Below are positions 1-6,418 of a stretch of DNA of 26,923 nucleotides, piece by piece. Source of the DNA: LBZV01 sp000993855 (GTDB lineage: Bacteria > Patescibacteriota > Microgenomatia > Curtissbacterales > GWA2-41-24). How positions within the stretch are numbered: position 1 is the stretch's first letter; each line of letters opens with the position of its first letter. A program made the translations under genes and the position numbers. The notes beneath the pieces are model-generated. The model made no database searches. It had not been told where the DNA came from and saw only the letters and a program-made list of their open reading frames with translations. The stretch is from positions 1-26,923 of the forward strand of contig CAZBKB010000013.1 in NCBI GenBank assembly GCA_964492425.1. The letters are read 5' to 3'.

Positions 1-13
1 AACTGAGTAACCT

Positions 14-286
14 ATGAAGAATCAAAAAGGTTTTAGTACAATTGTCATCGTAATTGCTATAGTAGCTATTTTAGTGGCTTTAGGTGTCTTTCTAATGTCC
101 CAAAAAGGCACGAACATTTATAACAGAGAAGGCCAGCAGCAAGTCACTCAAACCCAACAGCCAACGACATCTGCAATCCAAAATAGCAATGACCTGGACG
201 CTACCGCCGCTGATTTGGATAATACCAATGTAGATGAGGTAGACAACGAATTAAACCAGATGGACGCCGACGCGTCTACTTTTTAG
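14..286 (+). CDS. Small pilin-like secreted or membrane-anchored protein
   Basis: This is a 90-residue protein of unrecognised family. Residues 2-6 (KNQKG) are a short basic leader followed by FSTIVIVIAIVAIL, so the N-terminus looks like a class III (type IV prepilin) signal with cleavage possible between G6 and F7. The hydrophobic helix spans about residues 8-28. The rest is a Gln/Thr-rich then Asp/Asn-rich acidic tail that is probably disordered and outside the cell. The glutamate normally found five residues after the cleavage site of major pilins is absent, so it may be a minor pilin, a pseudopilin-like protein, or only a membrane-anchored peptide. It begins 14 bases into the window, so its promoter and upstream partners are not visible. 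The stop is followed at once by a remnant of another gene. I am fairly sure it is coding but unsure of its role. Confidence 0.6.
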   Translation: MKNQKGFSTIVIVIAIVAILVALGVFLMSQKGTNIYNREGQQQVTQTQQPTTSAIQNSNDLDATAADLDNTNVDEVDNELNQMDADASTF

Positions 287-291
287 CTAAA

Positions 292-345
292 ACAAACATT
301 ATCGCCGAAGCTCTCCAATATCGGCCCCAAGTTGATACTAGCTAA
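292..345 (+). pseudogene. Remnant of the extreme C-terminus of YifB/ComM
   Basis: Frame-3 codons here read TNIIAEALQYRPQVDTS and then stop. The segment IIAEALQYRP matches the very conserved end of the Mg-chelatase-like AAA+ ATPase YifB/ComM (typically HIAEALQYR). Only about 17 codons survive and nothing upstream in this frame continues the homology, because the pilin-like gene occupies that DNA in another frame. The remnant overlaps the end of the opposing Fic gene by eight bases. A second, diverged YifB end lies at 1529-1666. The assignment rests on a short motif, so chance similarity is not excluded, but having two such remnants on either side of one module makes it more credible. Confidence 0.5.
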
Positions 346-1342
346 GTCGCTTTTTAATTTCGGCAATACTTAGCCGCTCTTCTTTTTGGAGCCTTTTAAT
401 CTCTTTTATTTTCTCCACGATTTTTGGGTCAAATAGCATAAAACCGCCCTTACTTTTTGTCTCAGGCTTTATAAACCCTTGGTCTATATAATAACGCACA
501 GTTGGAATTCCAACATTAGCTAGTGTCGCAACCTTACCAATTTGTAGCAGGTTCTCGCTCACTAGTTCCGTCTTTTTGATAAAGAAGGGGATTATAGATT
601 TACCTTTGGCTGCTGCAATATAGGCATCAAGCGATCTTTCAACTGCTCCAAAGATAAGTGAATAGAAATCATCAAGTTCTCCAGTGACAGTGCCTTTCCT
701 AATTGCACTCATATATGTTTCGCGATCTTCAGTCTTAACAATGGTGATAGGGTAGCCATTTTGCATCAAAACGAGGTTCATTAAAAGTCTTGTTGTCCTG
801 CCGTTGCCGTCAACAAAAGGGTGGATAACTACAAAACGATAATGCAAATCAGCGGCAACGCGTGCAGGATGTACACCCTGTTGGTCTTTTAACCATTCAA
901 TAAGTTTTTTCATTCTGAATGGAACCTCTTCCGGCCCGGGGGTTTCTTGTGGCGCTCCGGTTATAAATACTTGCCCAAGTCGGTACTTACCAGCCCAATC
1001 GTCATCAATGCCGGCAAGAACAATTTTGTGGATATTTTTTATGTCATCTTCAGTTATAAATTGATGACCTTTTTCCACCATCGAACGCACAAATTCTATT
1101 GCTTTAGCGTGATTAGTTGCTTCTAAGTGTTCACGCAGGGTTTTACCACGAACTGTAATACCTTTTTCTATAACCAGAGCTGTTTCACTTCTGTTTAAAG
1201 TACTACCCTCAATAGCATTTGATGTATATGTATACTCCACGTCCAGCCACTCTTGAATGTTTTTGACCTGTTCGGGAGGTAGTGGCCACAATTTATCAAG
1301 CTGGCGCTTTTTTTCTATAAGTTTTTTAAGTTTTTCGTCCAT
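338..1342 (-). CDS. Fic-family AMP-transferase-like protein with MerR-like C-terminal helix-turn-helix
   Basis: This is a 334-residue Fic protein. Fic domains usually transfer AMP from ATP to a hydroxyl of a target protein. The catalytic loop HPFVDGNGRTTR is at residues 174-185, with the expected His, acidic residue, GNGR and final Arg. An inhibitory-helix motif, S-x3-E-G, is at 41-46 (SNAIEG), N-terminal to the Fic core, which marks it as a class II, self-inhibited Fic. Residues from about 265 to the end (IGKVATLANVGIPTVRYYIDQG) resemble a MerR-type winged helix, so it may bind DNA. A longer reading from 1375 exists, but GGAAGG sits eight bases before the ATG at 1342, so I chose that start. 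It overlaps the end of the small gene 1326-1499, implying translational coupling. The target is unknown. Confidence 0.88.
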   Translation of the reverse strand: MDEKLKKLIEKKRQLDKLWPLPPEQVKNIQEWLDVEYTYTSNAIEGSTLNRSETALVIEKGITVRGKTLREHLEATNHAKAIEFVRSMVEKGHQFITEDDIKNIHKIVLAGIDDDWAGKYRLGQVFITGAPQETPGPEEVPFRMKKLIEWLKDQQGVHPARVAADLHYRFVVIHPFVDGNGRTTRLLMNLVLMQNGYPITIVKTEDRETYMSAIRKGTVTGELDDFYSLIFGAVERSLDAYIAAAKGKSIIPFFIKKTELVSENLLQIGKVATLANVGIPTVRYYIDQGFIKPETKSKGGFMLFDPKIVEKIKEIKRLQKEERLSIAEIKKRLS

Positions 1343-1499
1343 TGGTTTTCCTTCCTTTAATTTTAGCCATAACAAGCGGCATTTCTTTTTCGATCTCTCC
1401 TAATAGGATCTCAAAAGCGTTATTTAATCTGCGTCTTTTCTCGTCTGGTGAGATGTCAGCCTCTTCAAAAACAACATCTATATCTTTTACTTTCCCCAT
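1326..1499 (-). CDS. 57-residue protein preceding and overlapping the Fic gene
   Basis: This short gene runs leftward and its last 17 bases overlap the start of the Fic gene. The protein is charged and predicted helical, with segments KVKDIDVVFEEADISPDEK and RRRLNNAFEILLGEIEKE, followed by a basic tail. The pattern FEEAD-(S/T)P-(D/E)EK-RL-AF-IL is one I associate with short proteins upstream of other CPR genes, but I cannot name a family. The ATG at 1499 has only a weak ribosome binding site (AAAGTAGG ends one base before it). It may be a partner, antitoxin-like regulator or DNA-binding factor for the Fic protein. The coding call is supported by its position between a good promoter and the Fic gene, and by the overlap. 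Confidence 0.6.
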   Translation of the reverse strand: MGKVKDIDVVFEEADISPDEKRRRLNNAFEILLGEIEKEMPLVMAKIKGRKTNGRKT

Positions 1500-1529
1500 G
1501 CCTACTTTACGGTTTAGTCAATCACCATC

Positions 1530-1547
1530 AACTATCACCTGATAGTT
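1530..1547. promoter_or_regulatory. Perfect inverted repeat, candidate operator of the Fic operon
   Basis: AACTATCA and TGATAGTT are exact reverse complements separated by two bases, giving an 18-bp dyad. It overlaps the -10 box and predicted start of the leftward promoter, which is the usual place for a repressor site in an autoregulated toxin-like operon. Either the 57-residue protein or the MerR-like end of the Fic protein could bind it; this is inference. Confidence 0.5.
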
Positions 1548-1572
1548 TACAGTATATGAATAAATCTGTCAA
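1544..1572 (-). promoter_or_regulatory. Sigma70-type promoter of the leftward Fic operon
   Basis: Reading leftward, TTGACA (1572-1567) is followed after 17 bases by TAAACT (1549-1544). The predicted transcription start, near 1537, gives a leader of about 38 bases to the ATG at 1499. The promoter sits inside the YifB remnant on the other strand. Confidence 0.6.
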
Positions 1573-1671
1573 GATAGCAAGGACGATAACAGGTTTGGAA
1601 GATTCAGAAAAGATAAAGTCCAACCAGATCACGGAAGCACTCCAATATAGACCAAGCGATATTTAAAGAGC

Positions 1672-1707
1672 CTCAAGATCTTGAGCAAGCTATAGCAGTA
1701 AGCTTGC
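1672..1707. repeat. Cluster of palindromes after the YifB remnant
   Basis: A perfect 14-bp palindrome, CTCAAGATCTTGAG, occupies 1672-1685 and is followed by an inverted repeat with arms GCAAGCT and AGCTTGC (1685-1707). There is no T-run, so it is not a convincing terminator. It may be an old recombination site or a weak transcript end. Confidence 0.35.
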
Positions 1708-1775
1708 CGAAACTATCGAAGAGATACAGAAACATTAATCCAACTAAAAAGTTGATCCCTTACAAATACCTAAAT

Positions 1776-1803
1776 TTGACAAATATGATATTATTTATAC
1801 ATA
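1776..1803 (+). promoter_or_regulatory. Candidate promoter of the copper operon
   Basis: A consensus -35 box TTGACA lies at 1776-1781. The best-spaced -10 candidate is TACATA at 1798-1803 (16-base spacer), within a generally T/A-rich stretch. The start would fall near 1810, inside the CsoR-type operator and about 17 bases before the csoR ATG. Confidence 0.5.
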
Positions 1804-1823
1804 AACCCCTATATGGGGATAAA
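1801..1823. promoter_or_regulatory. CsoR-type operator
   Basis: CCCCTATATGGGG (1806-1818) has four-base C/G arms around TATAT and AT-rich flanks. CsoR repressors bind G/C tracts flanking a short AT core (CCCCTATAGGGG-like sites). The site lies between the -10 region and the csoR start, and its GGGG half also serves as the only purine-rich ribosome binding site, eight bases before the ATG. Apo-CsoR bound here would block transcription of its own operon; Cu(I) would release it. Confidence 0.7.
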
Positions 1824-1826
1824 ATT

Positions 1827-2087
1827 ATGGAGGATGAAACAAAAAAGGTAGTTATCAGAAGACTAAAAAGAGCAAGAGGGCATCTTTCCCGTGTCATAAA
1901 AATGGTTGAGAAAGGCGATTATTGTCCAGACGTCCTCTTGCAGTCTTCTGCAGTTCAAGGAGCGCTTAAAAAATCTGATGAAATTATCCTTAATTCGCAC
2001 CTTCATACATGCATAGTTCCAAAACTAGCCAGTAGAACAGATGAGTTGGCAATTGAAGAGTTGTTGAAAGTATTCAAAAAAAGATAA
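1827..2087 (+). CDS. csoR: Copper-sensing transcriptional repressor CsoR
   Basis: This 86-residue all-helical protein belongs to the CsoR/RcnR (DUF156) family, which represses copper-export genes until Cu(I) binds. The copper ligands are at C33, H58 and C62, with the 25- and 4-residue spacings of the founding CsoR. The N-terminal helix is basic (RRLKRARGHLSRVIKMVE), which in this family forms the DNA-binding surface. Start 1827 is chosen over a longer open frame from 1704 because homology begins here, an operator and promoter precede it, and GGGG lies eight bases upstream. It is the first gene of the copper island; the next gene starts four bases after its stop. Cu(I) specificity rather than sulfide or nickel is inferred from the Cys-His-Cys set and the neighbours. 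Confidence 0.92.
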   Translation: MEDETKKVVIRRLKRARGHLSRVIKMVEKGDYCPDVLLQSSAVQGALKKSDEIILNSHLHTCIVPKLASRTDELAIEELLKVFKKR

Positions 2088-2090
2088 AAA

Positions 2091-2531
2091 ATGGAGCAGT
2101 CTAAAGAAATTACAAGCAGAGAATCAATCCTATTTGGAATAATCGGGTTTTTACTAGGTATTGTCCTAACTCTGCTCTTTGTCAGAAACGCGGTCAACAA
2201 TAATATGATCGGTATGATGCGCATGATGGGAATCAATCAAAAAACAGATAACCACCAAGAAATAGGAGGAGAAATGGTTGAGCATATGTCAAAAGACACC
2301 ACGCCAATGAATGACATAGTATTGAAACTTAAAGATAAAACCGGAGATGATTTTGATAAAGAATTTACGGATCTTATGATTGAGCATCATCAAGGTGCAA
2401 TAGACATGGCAAACCTTGCAGGACAAAACGCAAAACATCAGGAGATCAAAGATTTAGCAGATGACATTACTAGCACCCAGTTAAGTGAAATCCAGATGAT
2501 GCGCAAGTGGCAAAAAACTTGGGGTTATTAA
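2091..2531 (+). CDS. Membrane-anchored DUF305 protein (CopM-like)
   Basis: This is a 146-residue protein with one N-terminal membrane helix (about residues 13-31) and an outward-facing C-terminal four-helix DUF305 domain. The family signature LMIEHHQGAIDMANLA is at about 99-114, and the second helix pair has the usual SEIQMMRKWQ. DUF305 proteins of the CopM type bind copper and are found in copper-resistance operons. The linker is rich in methionine and histidine (MIGMMRMMG and EMVEHMSKD), fitting metal binding. It starts four bases after csoR and shares its promoter. A direct copper-binding role is inferred from family and context. Confidence 0.85.
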   Translation: MEQSKEITSRESILFGIIGFLLGIVLTLLFVRNAVNNNMIGMMRMMGINQKTDNHQEIGGEMVEHMSKDTTPMNDIVLKLKDKTGDDFDKEFTDLMIEHHQGAIDMANLAGQNAKHQEIKDLADDITSTQLSEIQMMRKWQKTWGY

Positions 2532-2559
2532 TGATCGAATTAAAAAGGAGGTGAATAAC

Positions 2560-2823
2560 ATGGTAAAACCAATTATTTTAGCAAATGCACTAACTACAGT
2601 TGGCATTGGATTGTATGTAGCTTGCAGAGTGTTAAGCTTAGTTGTACCAGACTTTATTTTCAATGTTGGCCAAAGCTGGTTCCATACAATCAGTGTCAAT
2701 GCTTTAAAAACAGCAACACCATTAGATGTTGGCACATTTATCTTTGGAGCAATTACCTTTGGAACTTTAACTTGGGCGATAACTTATGCTGTAGCCTCTT
2801 TGTACAATAAGTGGTCAAAGTAA
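2560..2823 (+). CDS. Small two-helix membrane protein, DUF5676-like
   Basis: This 87-residue protein has two hydrophobic segments, at about residues 6-28 and 51-76, and matches the pattern of DUF5676 proteins that occur beside heavy-metal resistance genes. Its function is unknown. AGGAGGTG at 2546-2553 lies at the ideal distance from the ATG at 2560, so I reject the in-frame GTG at 2551, which is part of that ribosome binding site. This is the strongest ribosome binding site in the operon, suggesting high expression. A single cysteine (C17) lies in the first helix. Context suggests a role in copper handling in the membrane. Confidence 0.75.
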   Translation: MVKPIILANALTTVGIGLYVACRVLSLVVPDFIFNVGQSWFHTISVNALKTATPLDVGTFIFGAITFGTLTWAITYAVASLYNKWSK

Positions 2824-2832
2824 GCTAAATAT

Positions 2833-2928
2833 ATGTTAGGAAGGTTAAAAATAGATAAAGCAATTTGTCCAATAGACGATGTAACAAAAGCTATCAAAAC
2901 AAAAGCAAATGAAAAATACACAACGTAA
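2833..2928 (+). CDS. Possible 31-residue peptide overlapping the ATPase start
   Basis: A short open frame (MLGRLKIDKAICPIDDV, then TKAIKTKANEKYTT) fills the gap between the DUF5676-like gene and the copper ATPase and overlaps the ATPase start by 20 bases. It has one cysteine in an ICPID context, no membrane helix and no recognisable domain. It may only serve translational coupling or be noncoding. Confidence 0.3.
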   Translation: MLGRLKIDKAICPIDDVTKAIKTKANEKYTT

Positions 2929-5137
2929 CATATACATCTGCCCAATGCATTCGGAAATTATGTCCGACAGACCTGGGTCGTGTCCAAAATGTGGAATGAA
3001 ACTCGAACCCACTAAAAAAAATGTTGAAGATGCAATGCCGCACAAAGATCACTCTCGGCACACTATTGAACCAATTTCCAAGGAGACTTTTTGGAAGAAA
3101 TTTAAAATGGGCATGTTTATGGCCATGGGTATGGAACATGGTGGTTTGGCAGGCAGGGAGATGGCCAAACTTATGGAAGAGGATATCCGCAACAAATTCT
3201 TTTTCGCCCTCCTTTTGTCATTGCCAATCATTGCATATTCTCAATTGGGTGAAAAATTTGTGGGTAAATTACCCTCGCCAATTCCAACCCATTGGCTTTT
3301 GTTTATCCTAACCACTCCCGTTTTCTTCTACTCAGGCTGGATTTTCCTTTACTCGACTTATAAGGCTCTAATTGCAAAAACACTAAATATGGCAGTCCTA
3401 ATCGCGGTGGGTATCACGGCAGCCTATGGATTTAGTGTAGTTTTGACTATTCTTGGCAGCAGCGATTCGTATTATGAAGCGGCAGCACTTCTTATCACTT
3501 TTGTACTCTTTGGCCACTGGATGGAAATGAAATCTCGGCGTGGCACAACCGACGCACTTCAGGCACTTTTCAATCTTGTTCCGCCACAGGCAAGACTCCT
3601 CAAGAACGGTCAGGAAAAATTAGTTCCGACATCCCAAGTCAAAATCAGCGATATTTTAATCTTAAAACCAGGCGATAAAGTTCCGGTCGATGGGGAAATT
3701 ACGCAAGGGGAGACCGCAATAGATGAATCACTTGTTACAGGAGAATCCTTACCAGTTGTAAAGCAAAAAGGTGATCAAGTAATTGGTGGTTCAATCAACC
3801 AATCTGGATCAGTTAAATTTAAGGCAACTAAAGTTGGTGAAGATACAGCGCTTGCTCAAATTGTCAAAATGGTTGAAATCGCCCAAAACTCCAAAGCTCC
3901 GGGTCAAAAGATAGCCGACAGATTTGCCCAGTATTTGGTAATTGTTGCAGTTGGTGGTGGATTATTAGCATTTGGAGGATGGTATTTTATTCTTGGCGCA
4001 CCAATTCTGGTTGCTTTAACATTTGCAATTTCCACAACTGTTATTGCTTGTCCGGACGCTTTAGGACTTGCTACTCCAACGGCAGTTGCGGTTGGCACAG
4101 GCCTTGGGGCCAAACACAATATCTTAATAAAAGACGCACCGACCCTAGAACAGGTGTCTAAAATCCAAGCGGTTGTCCTAGACAAAACTGGAACTCTGAC
4201 AGAAGGAAAACCTAAAATTACAGACGTTGTTGCCATAAGTGGCATAACCGAAGAAGAACTTTTAAGACTAGACGCAGCTGCCGAAGAAAAATCAAGCCAT
4301 CCCCTAAGCCAAGCAGTCCTTGATGAAGTGAAAAAGAGGAAATTAAAAATTCCGACAAAAGTCGAAAAGTTTAAAAATATTGCAGGGCACGGCGTGGAGG
4401 CAATTGTTGACGGTAAACATATTCTTGTTGGCACTCTAAAGTTAATGAACGATCGAAATGTCCAAGTTGGTCCCTTAAAAGAAAATATAGACAGGTTCCT
4501 TTCGGAAGGCAAAACAATCATGGTTCTTGCCATAAACAATAAAATGGCTGGAGTTGCAGCAGCAACAGATCCTGTAAAAGAAAATGCAAAACTGGCAATT
4601 TCTAAAATGCAAGAATTAGGACTCGAAGTTGCAATGATTACAGGTGACAATCAAAAAACCGCAGAAAACATAGGCGGGCAAATTGGGATCAAAAGAATTT
4701 TTGCTGAAGTTTTACCGGAAGATAAAGCCAAGTATGTTAAAAAACTTCAAGAAGAAGGAAAATTCACGGCAATGGTAGGTGACGGTGTCAACGATGCGCC
4801 TGCTCTTGCCCAGGCAGACATTGGGATTGCCATTGGAGCCGGGACAGACGTGGCGATTGAAACTGCCAATGTTGTTCTTATGAAATCAGATCCCGCTGAC
4901 GTCTTGCGGGCAATTAAGCTTTCCAAGGCAACCGTTACCAAAATGAAGCAGAATCTTTTTTGGGCATCTGTCTATAATCTTCTGGCAATTCCTGTTGCCG
5001 CCGGTGTCCTTTATCCAAAATTTGGTATTTCGCTTCGTCCCGAGATCTCTGCACTTTTGATGAGTGTATCGTCAATTATTGTCGCAACCAACGCAGTTCT
5101 TTTAAACAGAGCCGAAAAAAGTTTGGTTGAGGTTTAA
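2909..5137 (+). CDS. Copper-type P1B ATPase with N-terminal metal-binding domain and a CPD membrane motif
   Basis: This 742-residue heavy-metal-transporting P-type ATPase uses ATP to export metal, most likely copper, across the inner membrane. Residues 9-34 form a small heavy-metal-binding domain (YICPMHSEIMSD, then PGSCPKCGMKLEP) of the kind found on CopB-like pumps. A His/Met-rich linker follows (43-91). The actuator motif TGES is at 277-280, DKTGT with the phosphorylated Asp at 425-429, the P1B-specific His-Pro at 464-465 and GDGVND at 624-629, with eight predicted membrane helices. The odd point is the sixth-helix motif: residues 381-383 are CPD, where copper pumps normally have CPC or CPH. 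Length and domain order are normal. It overlaps the next gene by one base. The product may be called copB-like, but substrate direction is inferred. Confidence 0.92.
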   Translation: MKNTQRNIYICPMHSEIMSDRPGSCPKCGMKLEPTKKNVEDAMPHKDHSRHTIEPISKETFWKKFKMGMFMAMGMEHGGLAGREMAKLMEEDIRNKFFFALLLSLPIIAYSQLGEKFVGKLPSPIPTHWLLFILTTPVFFYSGWIFLYSTYKALIAKTLNMAVLIAVGITAAYGFSVVLTILGSSDSYYEAAALLITFVLFGHWMEMKSRRGTTDALQALFNLVPPQARLLKNGQEKLVPTSQVKISDILILKPGDKVPVDGEITQGETAIDESLVTGESLPVVKQKGDQVIGGSINQSGSVKFKATKVGEDTALAQIVKMVEIAQNSKAPGQKIADRFAQYLVIVAVGGGLLAFGGWYFILGAPILVALTFAISTTVIACPDALGLATPTAVAVGTGLGAKHNILIKDAPTLEQVSKIQAVVLDKTGTLTEGKPKITDVVAISGITEEELLRLDAAAEEKSSHPLSQAVLDEVKKRKLKIPTKVEKFKNIAGHGVEAIVDGKHILVGTLKLMNDRNVQVGPLKENIDRFLSEGKTIMVLAINNKMAGVAAATDPVKENAKLAISKMQELGLEVAMITGDNQKTAENIGGQIGIKRIFAEVLPEDKAKYVKKLQEEGKFTAMVGDGVNDAPALAQADIGIAIGAGTDVAIETANVVLMKSDPADVLRAIKLSKATVTKMKQNLFWASVYNLLAIPVAAGVLYPKFGISLRPEISALLMSVSSIIVATNAVLLNRAEKSLVEV

Positions 5138-5307
5138 TGATAAGTTTGTTTAAAAAATCGCAAAAAGCAACGGATCCTGTATGCCTGATGAAAGTCAAAA
5201 AGGATGAAAATGTTCTAAATTATGAATATAAAGGCCAAACTTATTATTTTTGCTCCGAAAATTGTAAAGAACAATTCAAGCAAGACACGGAAAAATATTT
5301 ATCATGA
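5137..5307 (+). CDS. YHS-domain protein
   Basis: This 56-residue protein is one YHS domain: DPVCLMKV near the N-terminus and YYFCSENCKEQFKQ near the C-terminus give the family's three cysteines (C16, C39, C43) in the expected order. YHS domains are small metal-binding modules often fused to, or encoded beside, copper ATPases, where they may pass metal to the pump. The start codon overlaps the ATPase stop (TAATG), and the end overlaps the next start by four bases (ATGA), so it is translated within the operon. Confidence 0.85.
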   Translation: MISLFKKSQKATDPVCLMKVKKDENVLNYEYKGQTYYFCSENCKEQFKQDTEKYLS

Positions 5308-5510
5308 ATAAACAAAGTTTTTCTTTGAATAAAATATTAAAAAAACATAGTTTTTTAATGGTTTTAGGTTGTCTGGTTCCTGTATTTGCTATTGGTTTTT
5401 TTGCGCTCTTTGGAATCAGCCAAAAGAGCCTGCTCATTTTACTTACTTTAGCTTGTCCACTAGGCCATATTTTTTTAATGAGAGGGCATGGCAAAAAACA
5501 TCATGAATAA
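5304..5510 (+). CDS. Small membrane protein, DUF2933-type
   Basis: This 68-residue protein has two hydrophobic segments (about 18-38 and 41-58) and a His/Lys-rich tail. The end, ACPLGHIFLMRGHGKKHHE, fits DUF2933 proteins (pattern CPL-H-F-MRG-H), which commonly accompany copper ATPases and YHS proteins. Cys, Met and His in the second helix and tail could bind metal. The start overlaps the YHS stop as ATGA. The function of the family is unknown. Confidence 0.75.
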   Translation: MNKQSFSLNKILKKHSFLMVLGCLVPVFAIGFFALFGISQKSLLILLTLACPLGHIFLMRGHGKKHHE

Positions 5511-5528
5511 TTTATCAGTCAAATAAAT

Positions 5529-6416
5529 ATGGAATTATTAATAAGCGCTTCATTTATAGCCTCATTTATTGCGGGAGTTGCCGCGCTTTTTGCTCCCTGT
5601 TGCATAACTGTTCTACTACCTACCTACTTTGCTTCCATATTCAAACAGAGATCGACAATTTTTTTAATGACATTCGTTTACTTTTTAGGGCTTTTAGCTG
5701 TTTTTATGCCGATCGGTCTTGGTGCGTCGGCAATAACGCAGCTGTTTAGCGCTTATCACAGTATTATTTTCACTATGGGTTCGCTATTTTTAATTCTTCT
5801 TGGGCTTACACTGGTTCTCGGGATCCAATTTTCTTTTCCGGCATTAGTCCATCCTCAACTCAAGAATTCGGGCTTTTTATCAGTTTTTATTCTAGGAATA
5901 TTTTCCGCAATTGCTACAACCTGCTGTGCCCCGGTTCTGGCAGGGGTCATTGCCCTAGCTGCACTTCCAGCCTCCTTTCTTTTGGGTGGAGTCTACACTC
6001 TAGCCTACGTTTTGGGAATGGTTGTACCCCTTTTTATTCTAAGTTTGGTTTTGGATAAGAACAAATTTACACAAAAATTTTTTGTATTTCGAAAAACGGT
6101 AAGCTACAAAATTCTTGGTAAAAAAATCCGCCTGACTTTATCCAATCTTTTTTCAGGAGTCATGTTTTTAATTCTTGGCATAATTATTATCTATTTAGCA
6201 CTTACCAATAATCTAGTAACCCACGCTTCATATCAAATCAGCATAAATGTTTATTTAACTAGATTTATTCAGTTTATAGGACAGTACACTAAAATCATTC
6301 CAGAGGTAGCTTGGGCGATTATAATCTTTTTGGTTTTTTTAATGATTTGTGCAAAAGCTATCACTGAATTTATGAAAAACAGAAAAAGTTACACGAACAA
6401 GAAAGAAGGTGAATAA
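5529..6416 (+). CDS. CcdA/DsbD-like membrane electron-transfer protein
   Basis: This is a 295-residue integral membrane protein with about seven helices, resembling the CcdA/DsbD-beta family, which carries electrons from cytoplasmic thioredoxin to extracytoplasmic thiol proteins through two membrane cysteines. The first cysteine motif, FAPCCITVLLP, has C24-C25; the second, TTCCAPVLAG, has C132-C133. In family members each motif has one key cysteine next to proline; here both are doubled, which is unusual and might allow metal binding. A basic loop at about 184-205 separates the two halves. The next gene encodes a membrane-anchored peroxiredoxin-like protein, a natural partner. Confidence 0.78.
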   Translation: MELLISASFIASFIAGVAALFAPCCITVLLPTYFASIFKQRSTIFLMTFVYFLGLLAVFMPIGLGASAITQLFSAYHSIIFTMGSLFLILLGLTLVLGIQFSFPALVHPQLKNSGFLSVFILGIFSAIATTCCAPVLAGVIALAALPASFLLGGVYTLAYVLGMVVPLFILSLVLDKNKFTQKFFVFRKTVSYKILGKKIRLTLSNLFSGVMFLILGIIIIYLALTNNLVTHASYQISINVYLTRFIQFIGQYTKIIPEVAWAIIIFLVFLMICAKAITEFMKNRKSYTNKKEGE

Positions 6417-6418
6417 GC

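Larger units (their letters stand above)
1529..1666 (+). pseudogene. Remnant of the C-terminal 45 residues of YifB/ComM
   Basis: The open frame reads QLSPDSLQYMNKSVKIARTI, then TGLEDSEKIKSNQITEAL, QYRPSDI and a stop. This follows the end of YifB/ComM (family pattern LS-x7-K-x-ART-I-DLE-SE-I-x2-HI-EALQYR) nearly residue for residue. No homology is visible before about 1529, no start codon belongs to it, and the Fic promoter lies within it, so the gene is truncated. It aligns with the shorter remnant at 292-345 at the protein level but the DNA has diverged, so the two are not a recent duplication. It may be the scar of an integration or of a large deletion. Confidence 0.7.

Noticed and set aside
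1342..1542. 66-codon open frame on the plus strand
   Set aside because: It is antisense to the small Fic-operon gene and contains the Fic operator; no start signals.
292..1666. YifB remnants as direct repeats or att sites of one recent insertion
   Set aside because: They match as protein but differ widely in DNA, so they are not target-site duplications, and no integrase or transposase is present.
3904..4650. 248-codon open frame on the minus strand
   Set aside because: It lies wholly inside the copper ATPase, whose motifs are intact; the antisense translation is a composition artefact.
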